The translations under genes were made by a program, and so were the position numbers. Under the pieces are notes generated by a model that was given only the letters and a program-made list of their open reading frames with translations, was not told the DNA's origin and did no database searches. From Pseudomonadota bacterium (GTDB taxonomy: Bacteria > Pseudomonadota > Alphaproteobacteria > Sphingomonadales > Sphingomonadaceae): 64,000 bases of DNA. Positions 1 to 8,105 of this stretch are shown here, in pieces. The stretch lies in NCBI GenBank assembly GCA_023418595.1, contig JAEZZI010000022.1, positions 1 to 64,000 on the forward strand. Reading direction: 5' to 3'. How positions within the stretch are numbered: the first letter of the stretch is position 1; every line of letters begins with the position of its first letter.

Positions 1-128
1 ACTTTGCCCGCCGGCTCAAGACGCTCAGCGGCCTCACACCCTACGAATACATCGCCAAGATCTGGACGTCAGAGCCAGGCCGGTTCATCGTCGACCCGAT
101 CCACCAGATGCCGGGACTAAACACCTAA
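1..128 (+). CDS. IS481-family transposase, C-terminal fragment
   Basis: This is the last 41 or so codons of a transposase that starts upstream of the window. The frame begins at base 3 and ends with TAA at 126-128. The visible tail contains FARRLKTLSGLTPYEYIAK and then IWTSEPGRF, and closes with HQMPGLNT, the familiar C-terminus of IS481-family DDE transposases (post-catalytic region). The DDE catalytic residues are not in the window, so activity cannot be judged. The neighbouring cardiolipin synthase-like gene points toward this element and is separated from it by a good terminator hairpin. Confidence 0.8.
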   Translation, partial: FARRLKTLSGLTPYEYIAKIWTSEPGRFIVDPIHQMPGLNT

Positions 129-162
129 TGATATAAGTGCCCGCCTCGGTTAGGCATGGGCA
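1..162 (+). mobile_element. Right end of an IS481-family insertion sequence (truncated by window edge)
   Basis: The window opens inside a transposase reading frame whose last residues are typical of IS481-family transposases. After its stop codon at 126-128 there is a short tail that includes GGTTAGGCATGGGCA, ending at about 162. Read from the other strand this starts TGCCCATGCC, so a terminal inverted repeat beginning with TG is plausible. The left end lies outside the window, so the repeat pair and target duplication cannot be verified. The family call comes from the protein; the exact boundary is inference. Confidence 0.55.
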
Positions 163-173
163 GCAGAAACCGT

Positions 174-204
174 AAAAAACGCCGCCCCTCGCCGGGGACC
201 GGCC
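174..204 (-). terminator. Rho-independent terminator of the phospholipase D-family gene
   Basis: On the minus strand, just past the stop of the phospholipase D gene, the sequence forms a GC-rich stem (GCCG-GT-CCCC pairing with GGGG-CGGC, loop GGCGA, two-base bulge). A run of six T follows immediately at 179-174. This is a standard intrinsic terminator. Confidence 0.8.
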
Positions 205-208
205 CTTT

Positions 209-1369
209 CTATTTGTCCTTCGGCCCAAAATTGAGCCGTCGCGACACGTTATAGTCCAGCACCGTCATCACGAAGAACGCGCCGAACCGGGCGATGCGCC
301 GCCACCAGGTCGTGCGCGCACGATGCAACTGTTTGGTGATGCGTTCCGAATCAGCGACCTCGCCATCGACATAGGCGCGGAGATGGCCGGCGAACGCCTT
401 GTCCTCGATCCTCAGCATCACTTCCACGTTGATGAAGAAGCTGCGAATGTCGAAATTGGCCGACCCGATGTGAACGACATCGTCGATCACGATCAGCTTG
501 GTGTGGAATTTGGTGGGCTGATATTCGTAGATTTCGACATTCTTGCGCAGCAGCCCGCGATAGGTGAAGCGCGACGCCCAGATCGCCATCTGGTGATCGG
601 TCCTGCCCGGCAGAACCAGCCGCACCCGCCCGCGCCGTCCGGCACGGCCCAGCCGCCGCAGGAAACTGATGCCGGGGGCGAAATAGCCCGCAAGGATGTC
701 GATCCGCTTGCCGCGCTTCAGGTCGTGACGGATCGCGCGGGCGAAGGGCGACAGCCGTCGGGTCGGCCCGCCATGCAACCAGCGCACCTTGCCCTCAGGC
801 TCCGACCAGGCGCGCAACAGCCGGGTCAGTCCGCGAATCGGCGATCTGGGATGATGCGTCCACACGTTGAGCGCGTCGAAATACCCCGCCAGTCGCCGCG
901 CCGCGCGCCCCTCGACGAGCAGCCCCAGGTCGCGCCACGCGCCCTGTTCGACCGTGCCGAAATACGCATCCTCGATATTGAATCCGCCGATGATGCAGCG
1001 GGTTTCGTCGGCGATCGCCATCTTCTGATGGTTGCGCAGCAGATATTTGCGGCCCAGTCGCGGAATGAAGCGGCACAGGTCGGCGCCCGCCGCCTCCAGC
1101 GGCACGAAGAAATCGTCGTCCGCCGCCGACGCGCCCAGCCCGTCGACGATCAGCGACACGCGCACGCCGCGCCGTGCCGCCGTCGCCAGCGCGTCGCGGA
1201 CCCGCGCGCCTGCCGCATCGTCGACATAGATATAGAACAGCACGCGCAGCGATTCTTGCGCGCGGTCGATCAGGTCGATCAGCGCCTCCATCCGCCGCGC
1301 GCCGGTGTCGAGCAGCGTGAAGCGGTTGCCGTCGACGTGAAATCCGGGCTGCAGGGGTCGATCGTCCAT
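209..1369 (-). CDS. Phospholipase D-family cardiolipin synthase-like protein
   Basis: The 386-residue product has the two HKD catalytic motifs of the phospholipase D superfamily: H114-x-K116-x4-D121 (HQKMAIAD) and H289-x-K291-x4-D296 (HTKLIVID). Both are complete, and the second is followed by GSANFDIRS. Bacterial proteins of this type condense phosphatidylglycerol, or PG with PE, into cardiolipin at the inner membrane. No clear N-terminal membrane anchor is present, which resembles the ClsB/ClsC class more than ClsA. A phospholipase or other phosphotransferase role cannot be excluded. The ATG start gives a full-length domain pair. The gene stands alone, with a terminator at its 3' end and a repeat plus the rpoZ promoter behind its start. 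Confidence 0.85.
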   Translation of the reverse strand: MDDRPLQPGFHVDGNRFTLLDTGARRMEALIDLIDRAQESLRVLFYIYVDDAAGARVRDALATAARRGVRVSLIVDGLGASAADDDFFVPLEAAGADLCRFIPRLGRKYLLRNHQKMAIADETRCIIGGFNIEDAYFGTVEQGAWRDLGLLVEGRAARRLAGYFDALNVWTHHPRSPIRGLTRLLRAWSEPEGKVRWLHGGPTRRLSPFARAIRHDLKRGKRIDILAGYFAPGISFLRRLGRAGRRGRVRLVLPGRTDHQMAIWASRFTYRGLLRKNVEIYEYQPTKFHTKLIVIDDVVHIGSANFDIRSFFINVEVMLRIEDKAFAGHLRAYVDGEVADSERITKQLHRARTTWWRRIARFGAFFVMTVLDYNVSRRLNFGPKDK

Positions 1370-1458
1370 CGAGCCATGCTCATGCCGGGCAATGCAAGGC
1401 CTCGCAAGCCGTGCAGCCAGTCGCGACCATCCAAGTCAATGCCATCGCGGAAGGATAT

Positions 1459-1535
1459 GTGCTCCTGCGAAAGCAGGAGCGTTGACGGCAAGCAACCCGC
1501 TAAGTGTGCCAAGGCTCCTGCTTTCGCAAGAGCAC
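1459..1535. repeat. Paired palindromic intergenic repeat (GCTCCTGCGAAAGCAGGAGC type)
   Basis: A hairpin unit, GTGCTCCTGCGAAAGCAGGAGC, is followed about 30 bases later by an inverted copy (GCTCCTGCTTTCGCAAGAGCAC). Related units with the core CTCCCGCG-AGGCGGGAG occur at 14697, 48542 and 59065. It lies between two divergently transcribed genes, so it is not a terminator for either. It fills most of the otherwise gene-free stretch 1370-1570. Confidence 0.7.
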
Positions 1536-1570
1536 CCCTCCGGATCGGGCACCTATAGCGACCGGATTTC

Positions 1571-1599
1571 TTGACAATCGGCGCTCCAGCCCCTAGTTC
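1571..1599 (+). promoter_or_regulatory. Candidate sigma-70-type promoter of rpoZ
   Basis: A consensus -35 box TTGACA (1571-1576) is followed after a 17-base spacer by TAGTTC (1594-1599), a plausible alphaproteobacterial -10 box. It lies about 47 bases upstream of the rpoZ start, leaving a short leader with the ribosome site GAAGGAAG. The assignment is from sequence pattern only. Confidence 0.5.
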
Positions 1600-1645
1600 G
1601 CGCCTCTTTCCGACACAGGTCAGAAGTTTTGCGAAGGAAGCGTTC

Positions 1646-1990
1646 ATGGCGCGCGTCACCGTCGAAGATTGCGTCGACAAGATCCCCAACCGTTTCGACC
1701 TGGTGCTGCTCGCAGCCCAGCGCGCCCGCCAGATTTCGGGCGGTGCCGACCTGACGCTCGACCGCGACCGCGACAAGAATCCGGTTGTCGCGCTGCGCGA
1801 AATCGCGGAGCAGACAGTGCGTCCGACTCACCTCGAGGAAGCGCTGGTCGGCTCGCTTCAGAAGGTCCAGATCGACGACGAGGAAGCGCCCGACGAAATC
1901 GGTTCGCTGTCGGCCTCGGCCGAGGCGCTGCGCCTGACCGCCGCCGCCCCGCCGCGCAACACCAATGTCGGCGGCGATTACGACGGCTGA
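1646..1990 (+). CDS. rpoZ: DNA-directed RNA polymerase omega subunit
   Basis: The 114-residue product begins MARVTVEDCVDKIPNRFDLV and continues with LLAAQRARQI, the conserved N-terminal half of the omega subunit. Omega binds the beta-prime C-terminus and aids assembly of RNA polymerase. The start ATG at 1646 is preceded by GAAGGAAG at good spacing. The C-terminal third is acidic and variable, as usual in alphaproteobacteria. The gene is monocistronic here: a promoter-like sequence lies upstream and a strong terminator 25 bases after the stop. The common spoT neighbour is absent. Confidence 0.95.
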   Translation: MARVTVEDCVDKIPNRFDLVLLAAQRARQISGGADLTLDRDRDKNPVVALREIAEQTVRPTHLEEALVGSLQKVQIDDEEAPDEIGSLSASAEALRLTAAAPPRNTNVGGDYDG

Positions 1991-2015
1991 CGCTTTCGTC
2001 GATTGCCAGGTTCAG

Positions 2016-2054
2016 AAAAAGGCCGCGCCGGAGAAGTCCGGGGCGGCCCTTTTC
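2016..2054 (+). terminator. Rho-independent terminator after rpoZ
   Basis: GGCCGC (2021-2026) pairs with GCGGCC (2043-2048), with an inner CCGGA/TCCGG extension. The stem is followed by CTTTTC and preceded by five A, so it may work in both directions. Confidence 0.8.
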
Positions 2055-2165
2055 GTTGGTCTGCGCGATTTGCGCTCCGCCCCAAACGGGCCATGACATC
2101 GTGTTCAGCGGCGCAAGTTCCGCTCAAACCAAATGCCTGGCCCTTGGCGGCTCACCATCCGCGCC

Positions 2166-2951
2166 TCAGATCCCTGAGGCGAAGGTCAATTCAAGCATGT
2201 TCGAATTGGGCGGGATGTCGAGCCGCGCCGAATTGAATTCGACCGAACCGCCCGGCGCGATGACGCGATTGGGCGGTTCGATCGTCCAGTCATAGACGCG
2301 GCGTCCCTGCGCATCGCGCAGTTCGGCGCGGATGTTGGGGACGCGCTGGCTTTCCGAAGTCGGATTGCGCACCGCGCCGGAAATCGAGAACAACTCGTTC
2401 CCGCTCGACAGGACGCGGCGATCGATCGGGTTGTGGACCAGCGTCAGCGGGCTCTCGCTCGCACCGATCGGCAGCCCGATCTGGGCGGCGATCCCCGGCG
2501 CGCCGGTGTAGAGGATCGCGGCCGTGCCGACGAGCATCGACACGCCCGCGACGATCGCCGCCGCGGTCCAGCGGCGCGCGGGATTGCGGCGTGGCTTGAA
2601 CGGTGCGCGATGGGCGAAGGCGTCGTAATCGCGCCGACGGCGGGGTTCGACCGAAGGGTCGACGAGCGGATCGACGAAGATGCGCGCCACGCCGGACGTC
2701 TGGACGGCCGCGTGCGCTGCAGTCGCGCGCGCTGCGGTGGCGGGCGGGTTCGGCGCGGTCGCGGCGATCGGCTTAGGATCGGGCGCATTCGGCGGCGCCT
2801 GGGTTTCGGCGCCCGCCGACAGGTCCAGCGGTGCGGGCGGCTGGAACCAGCTATGCTTGCAATTGGCGCAGCGCACCGTGCGCCCTTCGGCCCCGACCGC
2901 GGTATCGGGGACCAGGTAACGCGTGTGGCACTCGGTACATTCGAGGATCAT
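2166..2951 (-). CDS. MJ0042-type zinc-ribbon membrane protein with DUF3426-like C-terminus
   Basis: The 261-residue product opens with a zinc ribbon: C5-x2-C8 and C28-x2-C31 (MILECTECHTRYL, then VRCANCKHSW). This is the MJ0042 motif seen at the N-terminus of many alphaproteobacterial membrane proteins. An Ala/Pro-rich linker follows, then an Arg-rich segment, one transmembrane helix at roughly 130-150, and a C-terminal domain resembling DUF3426. The order suggests a cytoplasmic zinc ribbon and a periplasmic domain. The gene is divergent from ftsE across about 185 bases, a common arrangement in the order, but its function is unknown. The start ATG at 2951 places the ribbon at the extreme N-terminus, as in relatives. 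Confidence 0.8.
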   Translation of the reverse strand: MILECTECHTRYLVPDTAVGAEGRTVRCANCKHSWFQPPAPLDLSAGAETQAPPNAPDPKPIAATAPNPPATAARATAAHAAVQTSGVARIFVDPLVDPSVEPRRRRDYDAFAHRAPFKPRRNPARRWTAAAIVAGVSMLVGTAAILYTGAPGIAAQIGLPIGASESPLTLVHNPIDRRVLSSGNELFSISGAVRNPTSESQRVPNIRAELRDAQGRRVYDWTIEPPNRVIAPGGSVEFNSARLDIPPNSNMLELTFASGI

Positions 2952-3137
2952 GGCGGCAATCGGACTTTGTATGGGCAGCGGATCGACGACATTTCGCCTG
3001 ACGAATCTATGCATCCCCGATTCGCGCCATGCAAGCGTTGAAGGCGAGTGCTTGAGGCCCCGCACGGGACATGCGATGTGGGAGGCGATCAGCGGGCGGG
3101 TGCCGCGACAACCAGAACCGGAGCGGCGCGCGCGCGC

Positions 3138-3845
3138 ATGGCGAATATCGTGCAGTTCGAAAATGTTGGCCTGCGTTACGGCACCGGCGCGGAGACGCTG
3201 TCGGACGTCAGCTTCACGCTCACCTCCAGCGGTTTCTATTTCGTCACCGGCAATTCGGGCGCGGGCAAGACCTCGCTTCTGCGGCTCCTTTACCTTGCCC
3301 AGCGTCCGACGCGGGGGCTGATCCGCATGTTCGACGAGGATGTGGTGACATTGCCGCGCAAGCGCCTGCCGGGATTTCGTCGCCGCATCGGCGTGGTGTT
3401 CCAGGATTTCCGCCTGGTCCCGCATCTGTCGGCCTATGACAATGTCGCGCTGCCGTTGCGCGTCGCAGGGATGCCCGAGGTCGATATCGACGAGCCGGTG
3501 CGCGAAATGCTCGCCTGGGTCGGGCTGATGGACCGCGCCGACGCACTGCCCGCCACGCTGTCCGGCGGCGAGCAGCAGCGCGTCGCGATTGCGCGCGCGG
3601 TCATCAACCGTCCCGACATGCTGGTCGCCGACGAACCCACCGGCAACGTCGACCCCGTCATGGCCGAACGCCTGCTCCATCTGTTCGAGGCGCTGCACCG
3701 GCTGGGCACGACATTGGTCGTCGCCACCCACGACATCGCGCTCATCAACAGCGTGCCGAGCGCCCACATCATGCGGATCGAGGGCGGGCGGCTGGACGAT
3801 CCATCGGGTGCGCTGCGCCATCCGCCCAAGCGAGCCGACCCTTGA
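3138..3845 (+). CDS. ftsE: Cell division ATP-binding protein FtsE
   Basis: This 235-residue ABC ATPase has all motifs: Walker A GNSGAGKT (residues 38-45), Q-loop VFQDFRL, signature LSGGEQQR, Walker B LVADEPTGN and switch His in ATHD. FtsE pairs with FtsX at the inner membrane and, in the divisome, drives activation of amidase activators such as EnvC. The start at 3138 (MANIVQFENVGLRYG) fits family length; longer in-frame starts add unconserved residues. The gene overlaps ftsX through TGATG, indicating translational coupling. Confidence 0.95.
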   Translation: MANIVQFENVGLRYGTGAETLSDVSFTLTSSGFYFVTGNSGAGKTSLLRLLYLAQRPTRGLIRMFDEDVVTLPRKRLPGFRRRIGVVFQDFRLVPHLSAYDNVALPLRVAGMPEVDIDEPVREMLAWVGLMDRADALPATLSGGEQQRVAIARAVINRPDMLVADEPTGNVDPVMAERLLHLFEALHRLGTTLVVATHDIALINSVPSAHIMRIEGGRLDDPSGALRHPPKRADP

Positions 3846-4732
3846 TGGCGCGCACAAGACCCAGGCGGATCGCGGCGATGCTCGACCAGGGCAAGGCGAC
3901 GCGCGCGATGATATGGATCATGGCGATCATGGTGTTCCTGACCGTGCTTGCCGCCGCCCTTGGCCTGTCCACCACGCGCGCGACCAGGACGCTCGACCGC
4001 GATCTGGCCGGGCGGCTGACGGTGCAGGTGGTCGAGGGCAATGCCGCGCGGCGCGACGATCAGGTCGCGCGCATCCTGTCGAGCGTGCGCCGCGTGCCGG
4101 GCGTCGAGACGGCAAGCGAGGTCGATCGCGCGCAACTCGCCGAACTGGTGCGACCGTGGCTGGGCGATGCCGGGCTCGATCCCGAATTGCCGATGCCCGC
4201 GATGATCGACGTCGATCTAGCCGATGGCGCGGACAGCAGGGTGGCGGCGATCGAGCTGGTCGTGCGCGAGATTGCGCCGGGCGCACGGGTCGATCGCCAC
4301 GTCGCATGGCTGGCCCCGGTGCGCGATTTTCTGGCACTGCTCGGCTGGCTGGCGGGCGGCCTCGTTCTGCTGATGCTGGTCGCGACCGGGGCGGTCGTGC
4401 TGCTGTCGGCGAAATCGGGGCTGGACACGCATCGCGATACGATCGACGTGCTGCACATGCTCGGCTCCACCGATCCCCAATTGTCGCGCCTGTTCCAGCG
4501 GCGCATCGGCGCCGACACGCTGCTGGGCGGCGCGATCGGCGCGACGGCGGGCATCGCGGTCGTGGCGTTGCTCCAGGTGCAGGTGGCGACGCTCGGTTCG
4601 GGCGTCACGCAGGGCGCGAGCCTGGCGACCACCGACTGGATCCTGCTTGCGGCGATCCCGATCGGCTATGCGATCGTCGCGATGGTCGCCGCGCGGATCG
4701 CCGTCGGCGGACAGCTGAGGAAGACGCTGTGA
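3845..4732 (+). CDS. ftsX: Cell division protein FtsX (ABC permease component)
   Basis: The 295-residue product has the FtsX layout: a short cytoplasmic N-terminus, a first membrane helix near residues 20-40 (ending before a TTRATRTLDRD stretch), a periplasmic extracellular loop domain, and three membrane helices in the C-terminal half (around 165-185, 215-240 and 260-290). FtsX transmits FtsE ATPase activity to periplasmic hydrolase activators. The start ATG overlaps the ftsE stop and the stop overlaps the next GTG start. EnvC, the classical partner, is encoded at 28.6 kb in this window. Confidence 0.9.
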   Translation: MARTRPRRIAAMLDQGKATRAMIWIMAIMVFLTVLAAALGLSTTRATRTLDRDLAGRLTVQVVEGNAARRDDQVARILSSVRRVPGVETASEVDRAQLAELVRPWLGDAGLDPELPMPAMIDVDLADGADSRVAAIELVVREIAPGARVDRHVAWLAPVRDFLALLGWLAGGLVLLMLVATGAVVLLSAKSGLDTHRDTIDVLHMLGSTDPQLSRLFQRRIGADTLLGGAIGATAGIAVVALLQVQVATLGSGVTQGASLATTDWILLAAIPIGYAIVAMVAARIAVGGQLRKTL

Positions 4733-5265
4733 TCATCCGCGCGCTGTCCATCCTCGTAATCGTCTGGTTGCTGGGCTTTGCGGCGTTCATGCTGTCGCTC
4801 GGCAAGCCGCTGGAGGGCGTCAGCACCGACGCGATCGTCGTGCCGACCGGATCGGCGGGGCGGATCGATCGCGGGATCACGCTGCTCGAGACGGGCGCGG
4901 CAAAGCGGATGCTGGTGACGGGCGTGGCGCGCGACGTGCGTCCGCAGGAACTCGCCGCGCAATATGATGCGCCGCGCGACCTGTTCGATTGCTGCATCGA
5001 TCTGGGGTTCGAAGCGGTCGATACCCGGTCCAACGCCAACGAGACGGCGGCCTGGGTCAATTCGCGCGGAGTGCGCAGCGTGCGGCTGGTAACGTCGGAC
5101 TGGCACATGGCGCGCGCCGCGCTCGAACTGCGCAATTCGCTGGGCGACGATGTCGAGGTGGTCGGCGACGGCGTGACCGAAAGCCCGCGGCTGGGGTTCC
5201 TGTTTCTCGAATATAACAAATATCTGATCCGGCTGGTTGCGATCACCTTCGGGATCGGCCAGTGA
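4729..5265 (+). CDS. YdcF/SanA-like DUF218 family protein
   Basis: The 178-residue product starts with a GTG that overlaps the ftsX stop. An N-terminal membrane helix (IIRALSILVIVWLLGFAAF) is followed by a DUF218 domain: DAIVVPTGSAGRIDRGI, then VDTRSNANETA and VRLVTSDWHMARA. Members of this family (YdcF, SanA, ElyC) act in envelope or peptidoglycan precursor homeostasis, mostly with undefined chemistry. Tight coupling with ftsEX and plsC suggests a cell-envelope role. The exact substrate is unknown. Confidence 0.8.
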   Translation: MIIRALSILVIVWLLGFAAFMLSLGKPLEGVSTDAIVVPTGSAGRIDRGITLLETGAAKRMLVTGVARDVRPQELAAQYDAPRDLFDCCIDLGFEAVDTRSNANETAAWVNSRGVRSVRLVTSDWHMARAALELRNSLGDDVEVVGDGVTESPRLGFLFLEYNKYLIRLVAITFGIGQ

Positions 5266-5984
5266 CGACGCTCCGCCGCTGGCTCTACAATCTGCTGTTC
5301 TATGGCCTGTCGGTGCCGATCGTGCTCCTCGCGCCGATCGCCGCATCGTTCGGCCGCATGACGATCCGGCGCTATTCGATCCTGTGGATGCGGCTGCAAA
5401 GGCTGCTGGTCGGCGCGGTGCTGGGCATCCGCAACCGGATCGAGGGCGGCGGCGCGCTCGGCTATCCGGTGATCTATGCGGCCAAGCATCAGTCGATGTA
5501 CGAGACGCTGGAGCTGACCGAAATGCTCGACGGCCCTGCCGTGGTGCTGAAACAGGAACTGGCCGACATACCGCTTTGGGGTGCCGCCGCGCGCGGATAC
5601 GGCGCGATCATCGTCAACCGCGAGGCATCGGCGCAGGCGATGCGGTCGATGATGAAGGCGGGCAAGGCGGCGGTCGCTGAAGGCCGGTCGATCCTGATCT
5701 TTCCCGAAGGAACGCGGGTGGAGCCCGGCACCACCCCGCCGCTCAAACCCGGCATGGCCGGGCTGTACCGGATGCTGGGCCTGCCGGTGGTGCCGATCGC
5801 AATGGATTCGGGCGTGACGTGCTCCCGCAGCGGCCCGGCGCGGCCCGGTCTCGTGACGTTTCGTTTCGGAGAACCGATCCCGCCGGGCCTGCCCCGCGAG
5901 GAGATCGAGGCGCGGGTGTTCAAAGGCATCAATGCGCTGGAGCTGGAGCGCGGACTGACCGACCGGCGGGCGTTGCGCGGTTAG
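5262..5984 (+). CDS. plsC: 1-acyl-sn-glycerol-3-phosphate acyltransferase
   Basis: This 240-residue membrane acyltransferase converts lysophosphatidic acid to phosphatidic acid. The substrate motif FPEGTR is present in the middle of the protein. The catalytic HX4D motif reads H76-QSMY-E81, so glutamate replaces the usual aspartate. An N-terminal hydrophobic stretch (roughly 8-30) is the likely membrane anchor. The GTG start overlaps the stop of the upstream DUF218 gene, making plsC the last gene of a four-gene overlapping block with ftsE and ftsX. Confidence 0.9.
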   Translation: MTTLRRWLYNLLFYGLSVPIVLLAPIAASFGRMTIRRYSILWMRLQRLLVGAVLGIRNRIEGGGALGYPVIYAAKHQSMYETLELTEMLDGPAVVLKQELADIPLWGAAARGYGAIIVNREASAQAMRSMMKAGKAAVAEGRSILIFPEGTRVEPGTTPPLKPGMAGLYRMLGLPVVPIAMDSGVTCSRSGPARPGLVTFRFGEPIPPGLPREEIEARVFKGINALELERGLTDRRALRG

Positions 5985-6004
5985 GTTTAGCCCATCTCAG
6001 CGCC

Positions 6005-6035
6005 CTTCGACAGGCTCAGGCTGAGCTTGTCGAAG
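6005..6035. repeat. CTTCGACA..TGTCGAAG palindromic intergenic repeat
   Basis: An imperfect palindrome of 31 bases (CTTCGACAGGCTCAGG paired with CTGAGCTTGTCGAAG) lies between the convergent plsC and tyrA-like genes. This CTTCGACAGGCTCAGGCTGA unit is a common short repeat in sphingomonad intergenic regions (from memory). Here it could act as a bidirectional terminator, though there is no T run. Confidence 0.7.
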
Positions 6036-6052
6036 CCGGGTGGAACCAGGGC

Positions 6053-6961
6053 TCAATCGTGCCGCCGCCCGAAATCCTCGGCGGCGTCGTCCTGCCCGGA
6101 ATCGATGATCGATCGCCGCACCGCCCGCGTCCGGGTGAACAGGTCGAACAATTCGTCGCCCTTGCCCCAGCGGATCGCGCGTTGCAGCGCCGACAGATCC
6201 TCCGAAAAGCGCTGGAGCATGTCGAGCACGGCTTCGCGGTTCGACAGGAACACATCGCGCCACATCGTCGGGTCGGACGCGGCGATACGGGTGAAGTCGC
6301 GAAAACCGCCGGCCGAATATTTGATGACCTCGGACGCGGTCACTTCTTCCAGATCGGACGCGGTGCCGACGATGGTATAGGCGATCAGATGCGGCAAATG
6401 GCTGGTCACCGCGAGCACGCGGTCGTGATGCGCGGCGTCCATGATCTCGACCTGCGAACCGAGCAGCCGCCAGAAGCTGGCCACGCGTTCGATCGAAACC
6501 GGCGTGGTGCCGTCGGGCGGGGTCAGGATGCACCAGCGCCCCTTGAACAGCGTGGCGAAGCCCGCATCGGGTCCGCTACGCTCGGTGCCTGCCACCGGAT
6601 GCGCAGGCACGATCTGGTTGTTCGGGAACGCATCGCGCAACGCCAGCACCACGCTTTCCTTACACGATCCGACATCGCTGACGACCGCATCGGCGGGCAG
6701 ATCGGCGGCGACCTCGTTCGCCACGTCGCCGGTCACGCCGACCGGCACGCACAGGATGACGAAATCGGCATCGGTCACCGCCGCGCTCGCGCTGTCGGCG
6801 ATGTCGTCGGCCAGATCGAGTTCGACGGCCCGCGCACGCACGGCGGGGTCGGCGTCGTGTCCGGTCACGCGCACGGTCGGCATCTGCGCGCGGATCGCAT
6901 GGGCGAGCGACGAGCCGATCAGCCCCAGCCCGATGATCGAAACCCGCGCGAAGGGCAGCAT
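6053..6961 (-). CDS. tyrA: Prephenate/arogenate (cyclohexadienyl) dehydrogenase
   Basis: The 302-residue product begins with a Rossmann fold, VSIIGLGLIGSSLAHAI (GxGxxG), and has the TyrA-type catalytic region with HPVAGTERSG. It oxidises prephenate and/or arogenate with NAD(P)+ on the way to tyrosine. No chorismate mutase or ACT domain is fused, as is usual for alphaproteobacterial enzymes. The gene directly follows hisC with no intergenic space, which supports co-transcription; HisC-type aminotransferases often act on prephenate as well. The choice between prephenate and arogenate specificity cannot be read from sequence. Confidence 0.9.
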   Translation of the reverse strand: MLPFARVSIIGLGLIGSSLAHAIRAQMPTVRVTGHDADPAVRARAVELDLADDIADSASAAVTDADFVILCVPVGVTGDVANEVAADLPADAVVSDVGSCKESVVLALRDAFPNNQIVPAHPVAGTERSGPDAGFATLFKGRWCILTPPDGTTPVSIERVASFWRLLGSQVEIMDAAHHDRVLAVTSHLPHLIAYTIVGTASDLEEVTASEVIKYSAGGFRDFTRIAASDPTMWRDVFLSNREAVLDMLQRFSEDLSALQRAIRWGKGDELFDLFTRTRAVRRSIIDSGQDDAAEDFGRRHD

Positions 6962-8056
6962 CTAGCGGGAAACGATTTCGCGGATCGCCGCCGCAACGCC
7001 GCGAATTTCGTCCTCGGTGCCGATGGTGATGCGCAGGCCCTGCGCCAGCCCCTGTCCGGGCAGCCAGCGGGTGATATAGCCGCGGTCCATCAGGCCCTTG
7101 TACGCGTCCTCCGCGCTCACCGGCCCTTCGAACAGAACGAGCGAGAAATTCGCCTTTGACGGCACCGCGCGCAGACCCGCATTGCCGAGCGAGGCGATCT
7201 CGTCCTCGAACCAGTTCAGCCATTGCTTGTTGTGCGCGCGGCTGGCGGCAACGAAATCCGTGTCGGCAAGGGCGGCGATGGCCGCCTGCTGGCCCGCGGT
7301 CGTCACGTTGAAGGGCGCGCGGATGCGGTGCATCGCGTCGATCAGCGCAGGCGCGCCGTAGCCCCAGCCGATCCGCTCGGCGGCAAGCCCGTGAATCTTC
7401 GAAAAGGTCCGCGTGACGAGGACATTGTCGGTTTCCATCGCCAGTTGCAGCCCGTGATCGTCCTCATCCTCTTGCAGATACTCGGCATAGGCCTGGTCGA
7501 GGACAAGCAGGACGTGCCTCGGCAGCGCATCGTGCAGCCGCGCGATTTCCTCACGCGGGGCGAAGGTGCCGGTGGGGTTGTTGGGGTTGGCGACGAACAC
7601 GATCCGCGTCGCGGGCGTGACGCACGCCAGGATCGCATCGACATCGGTCGCATAGTCCTTGTCCGGCGCAATCACCGGCAATGCGCCGACGCGGCGGGTC
7701 GCGATTTCATAGACCGCGAAGCCGTAACGCACGAAGATCACCTCGTCGCCCGGCCCCGCGAATGCGCCTGCGGCGAGGTGCAGCACTTCGTCCGAACCGG
7801 TGCCGTAAATGACCCGCGCCGGGTCGAGGTCATGCGCGGCGGCGATCGCCTCGCGCAGTTCGCTCGCGCCCGCATCGGGATAGCGTTCCAGCGTCATGTC
7901 GGCGGCGCGGAAGGCGGCTTTCGCCTTGTCCGACGTACCGAGCGGGTTTTCGTTCGACGACAATTTGGCGACGACGCGCCCGTCATCGGTCTTGGAGCGC
8001 CCCGGCACATAGGGGGCGATGTCCATGATCCACGGCTTGGCAATTGGTCCGGTCAT
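6962..8056 (-). CDS. hisC: Histidinol-phosphate / aromatic aminotransferase
   Basis: This 364-residue fold-type I PLP enzyme has the NPNNPTG substrate/PLP motif, the DQAYAEY segment and the PLP lysine in TFSKIHGLAAERIG. HisC converts imidazole-acetol phosphate to histidinol phosphate. Broad-specificity members also transaminate phenylpyruvate or prephenate, and the direct junction with a tyrA-like gene makes that likely. The start at 8056 (MTGPIAKPWIMDIAPYVPG) matches the family; an upstream in-frame ATG would add an unconserved basic extension. The gene is divergent from metX. Confidence 0.9.
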   Translation of the reverse strand: MTGPIAKPWIMDIAPYVPGRSKTDDGRVVAKLSSNENPLGTSDKAKAAFRAADMTLERYPDAGASELREAIAAAHDLDPARVIYGTGSDEVLHLAAGAFAGPGDEVIFVRYGFAVYEIATRRVGALPVIAPDKDYATDVDAILACVTPATRIVFVANPNNPTGTFAPREEIARLHDALPRHVLLVLDQAYAEYLQEDEDDHGLQLAMETDNVLVTRTFSKIHGLAAERIGWGYGAPALIDAMHRIRAPFNVTTAGQQAAIAALADTDFVAASRAHNKQWLNWFEDEIASLGNAGLRAVPSKANFSLVLFEGPVSAEDAYKGLMDRGYITRWLPGQGLAQGLRITIGTEDEIRGVAAAIREIVSR

Positions 8057-8105
8057 GGTCGCGCGAGATGGCGGAAAGCGGTGGCGTTGGCAAGGTTTGT
8101 GGGAG

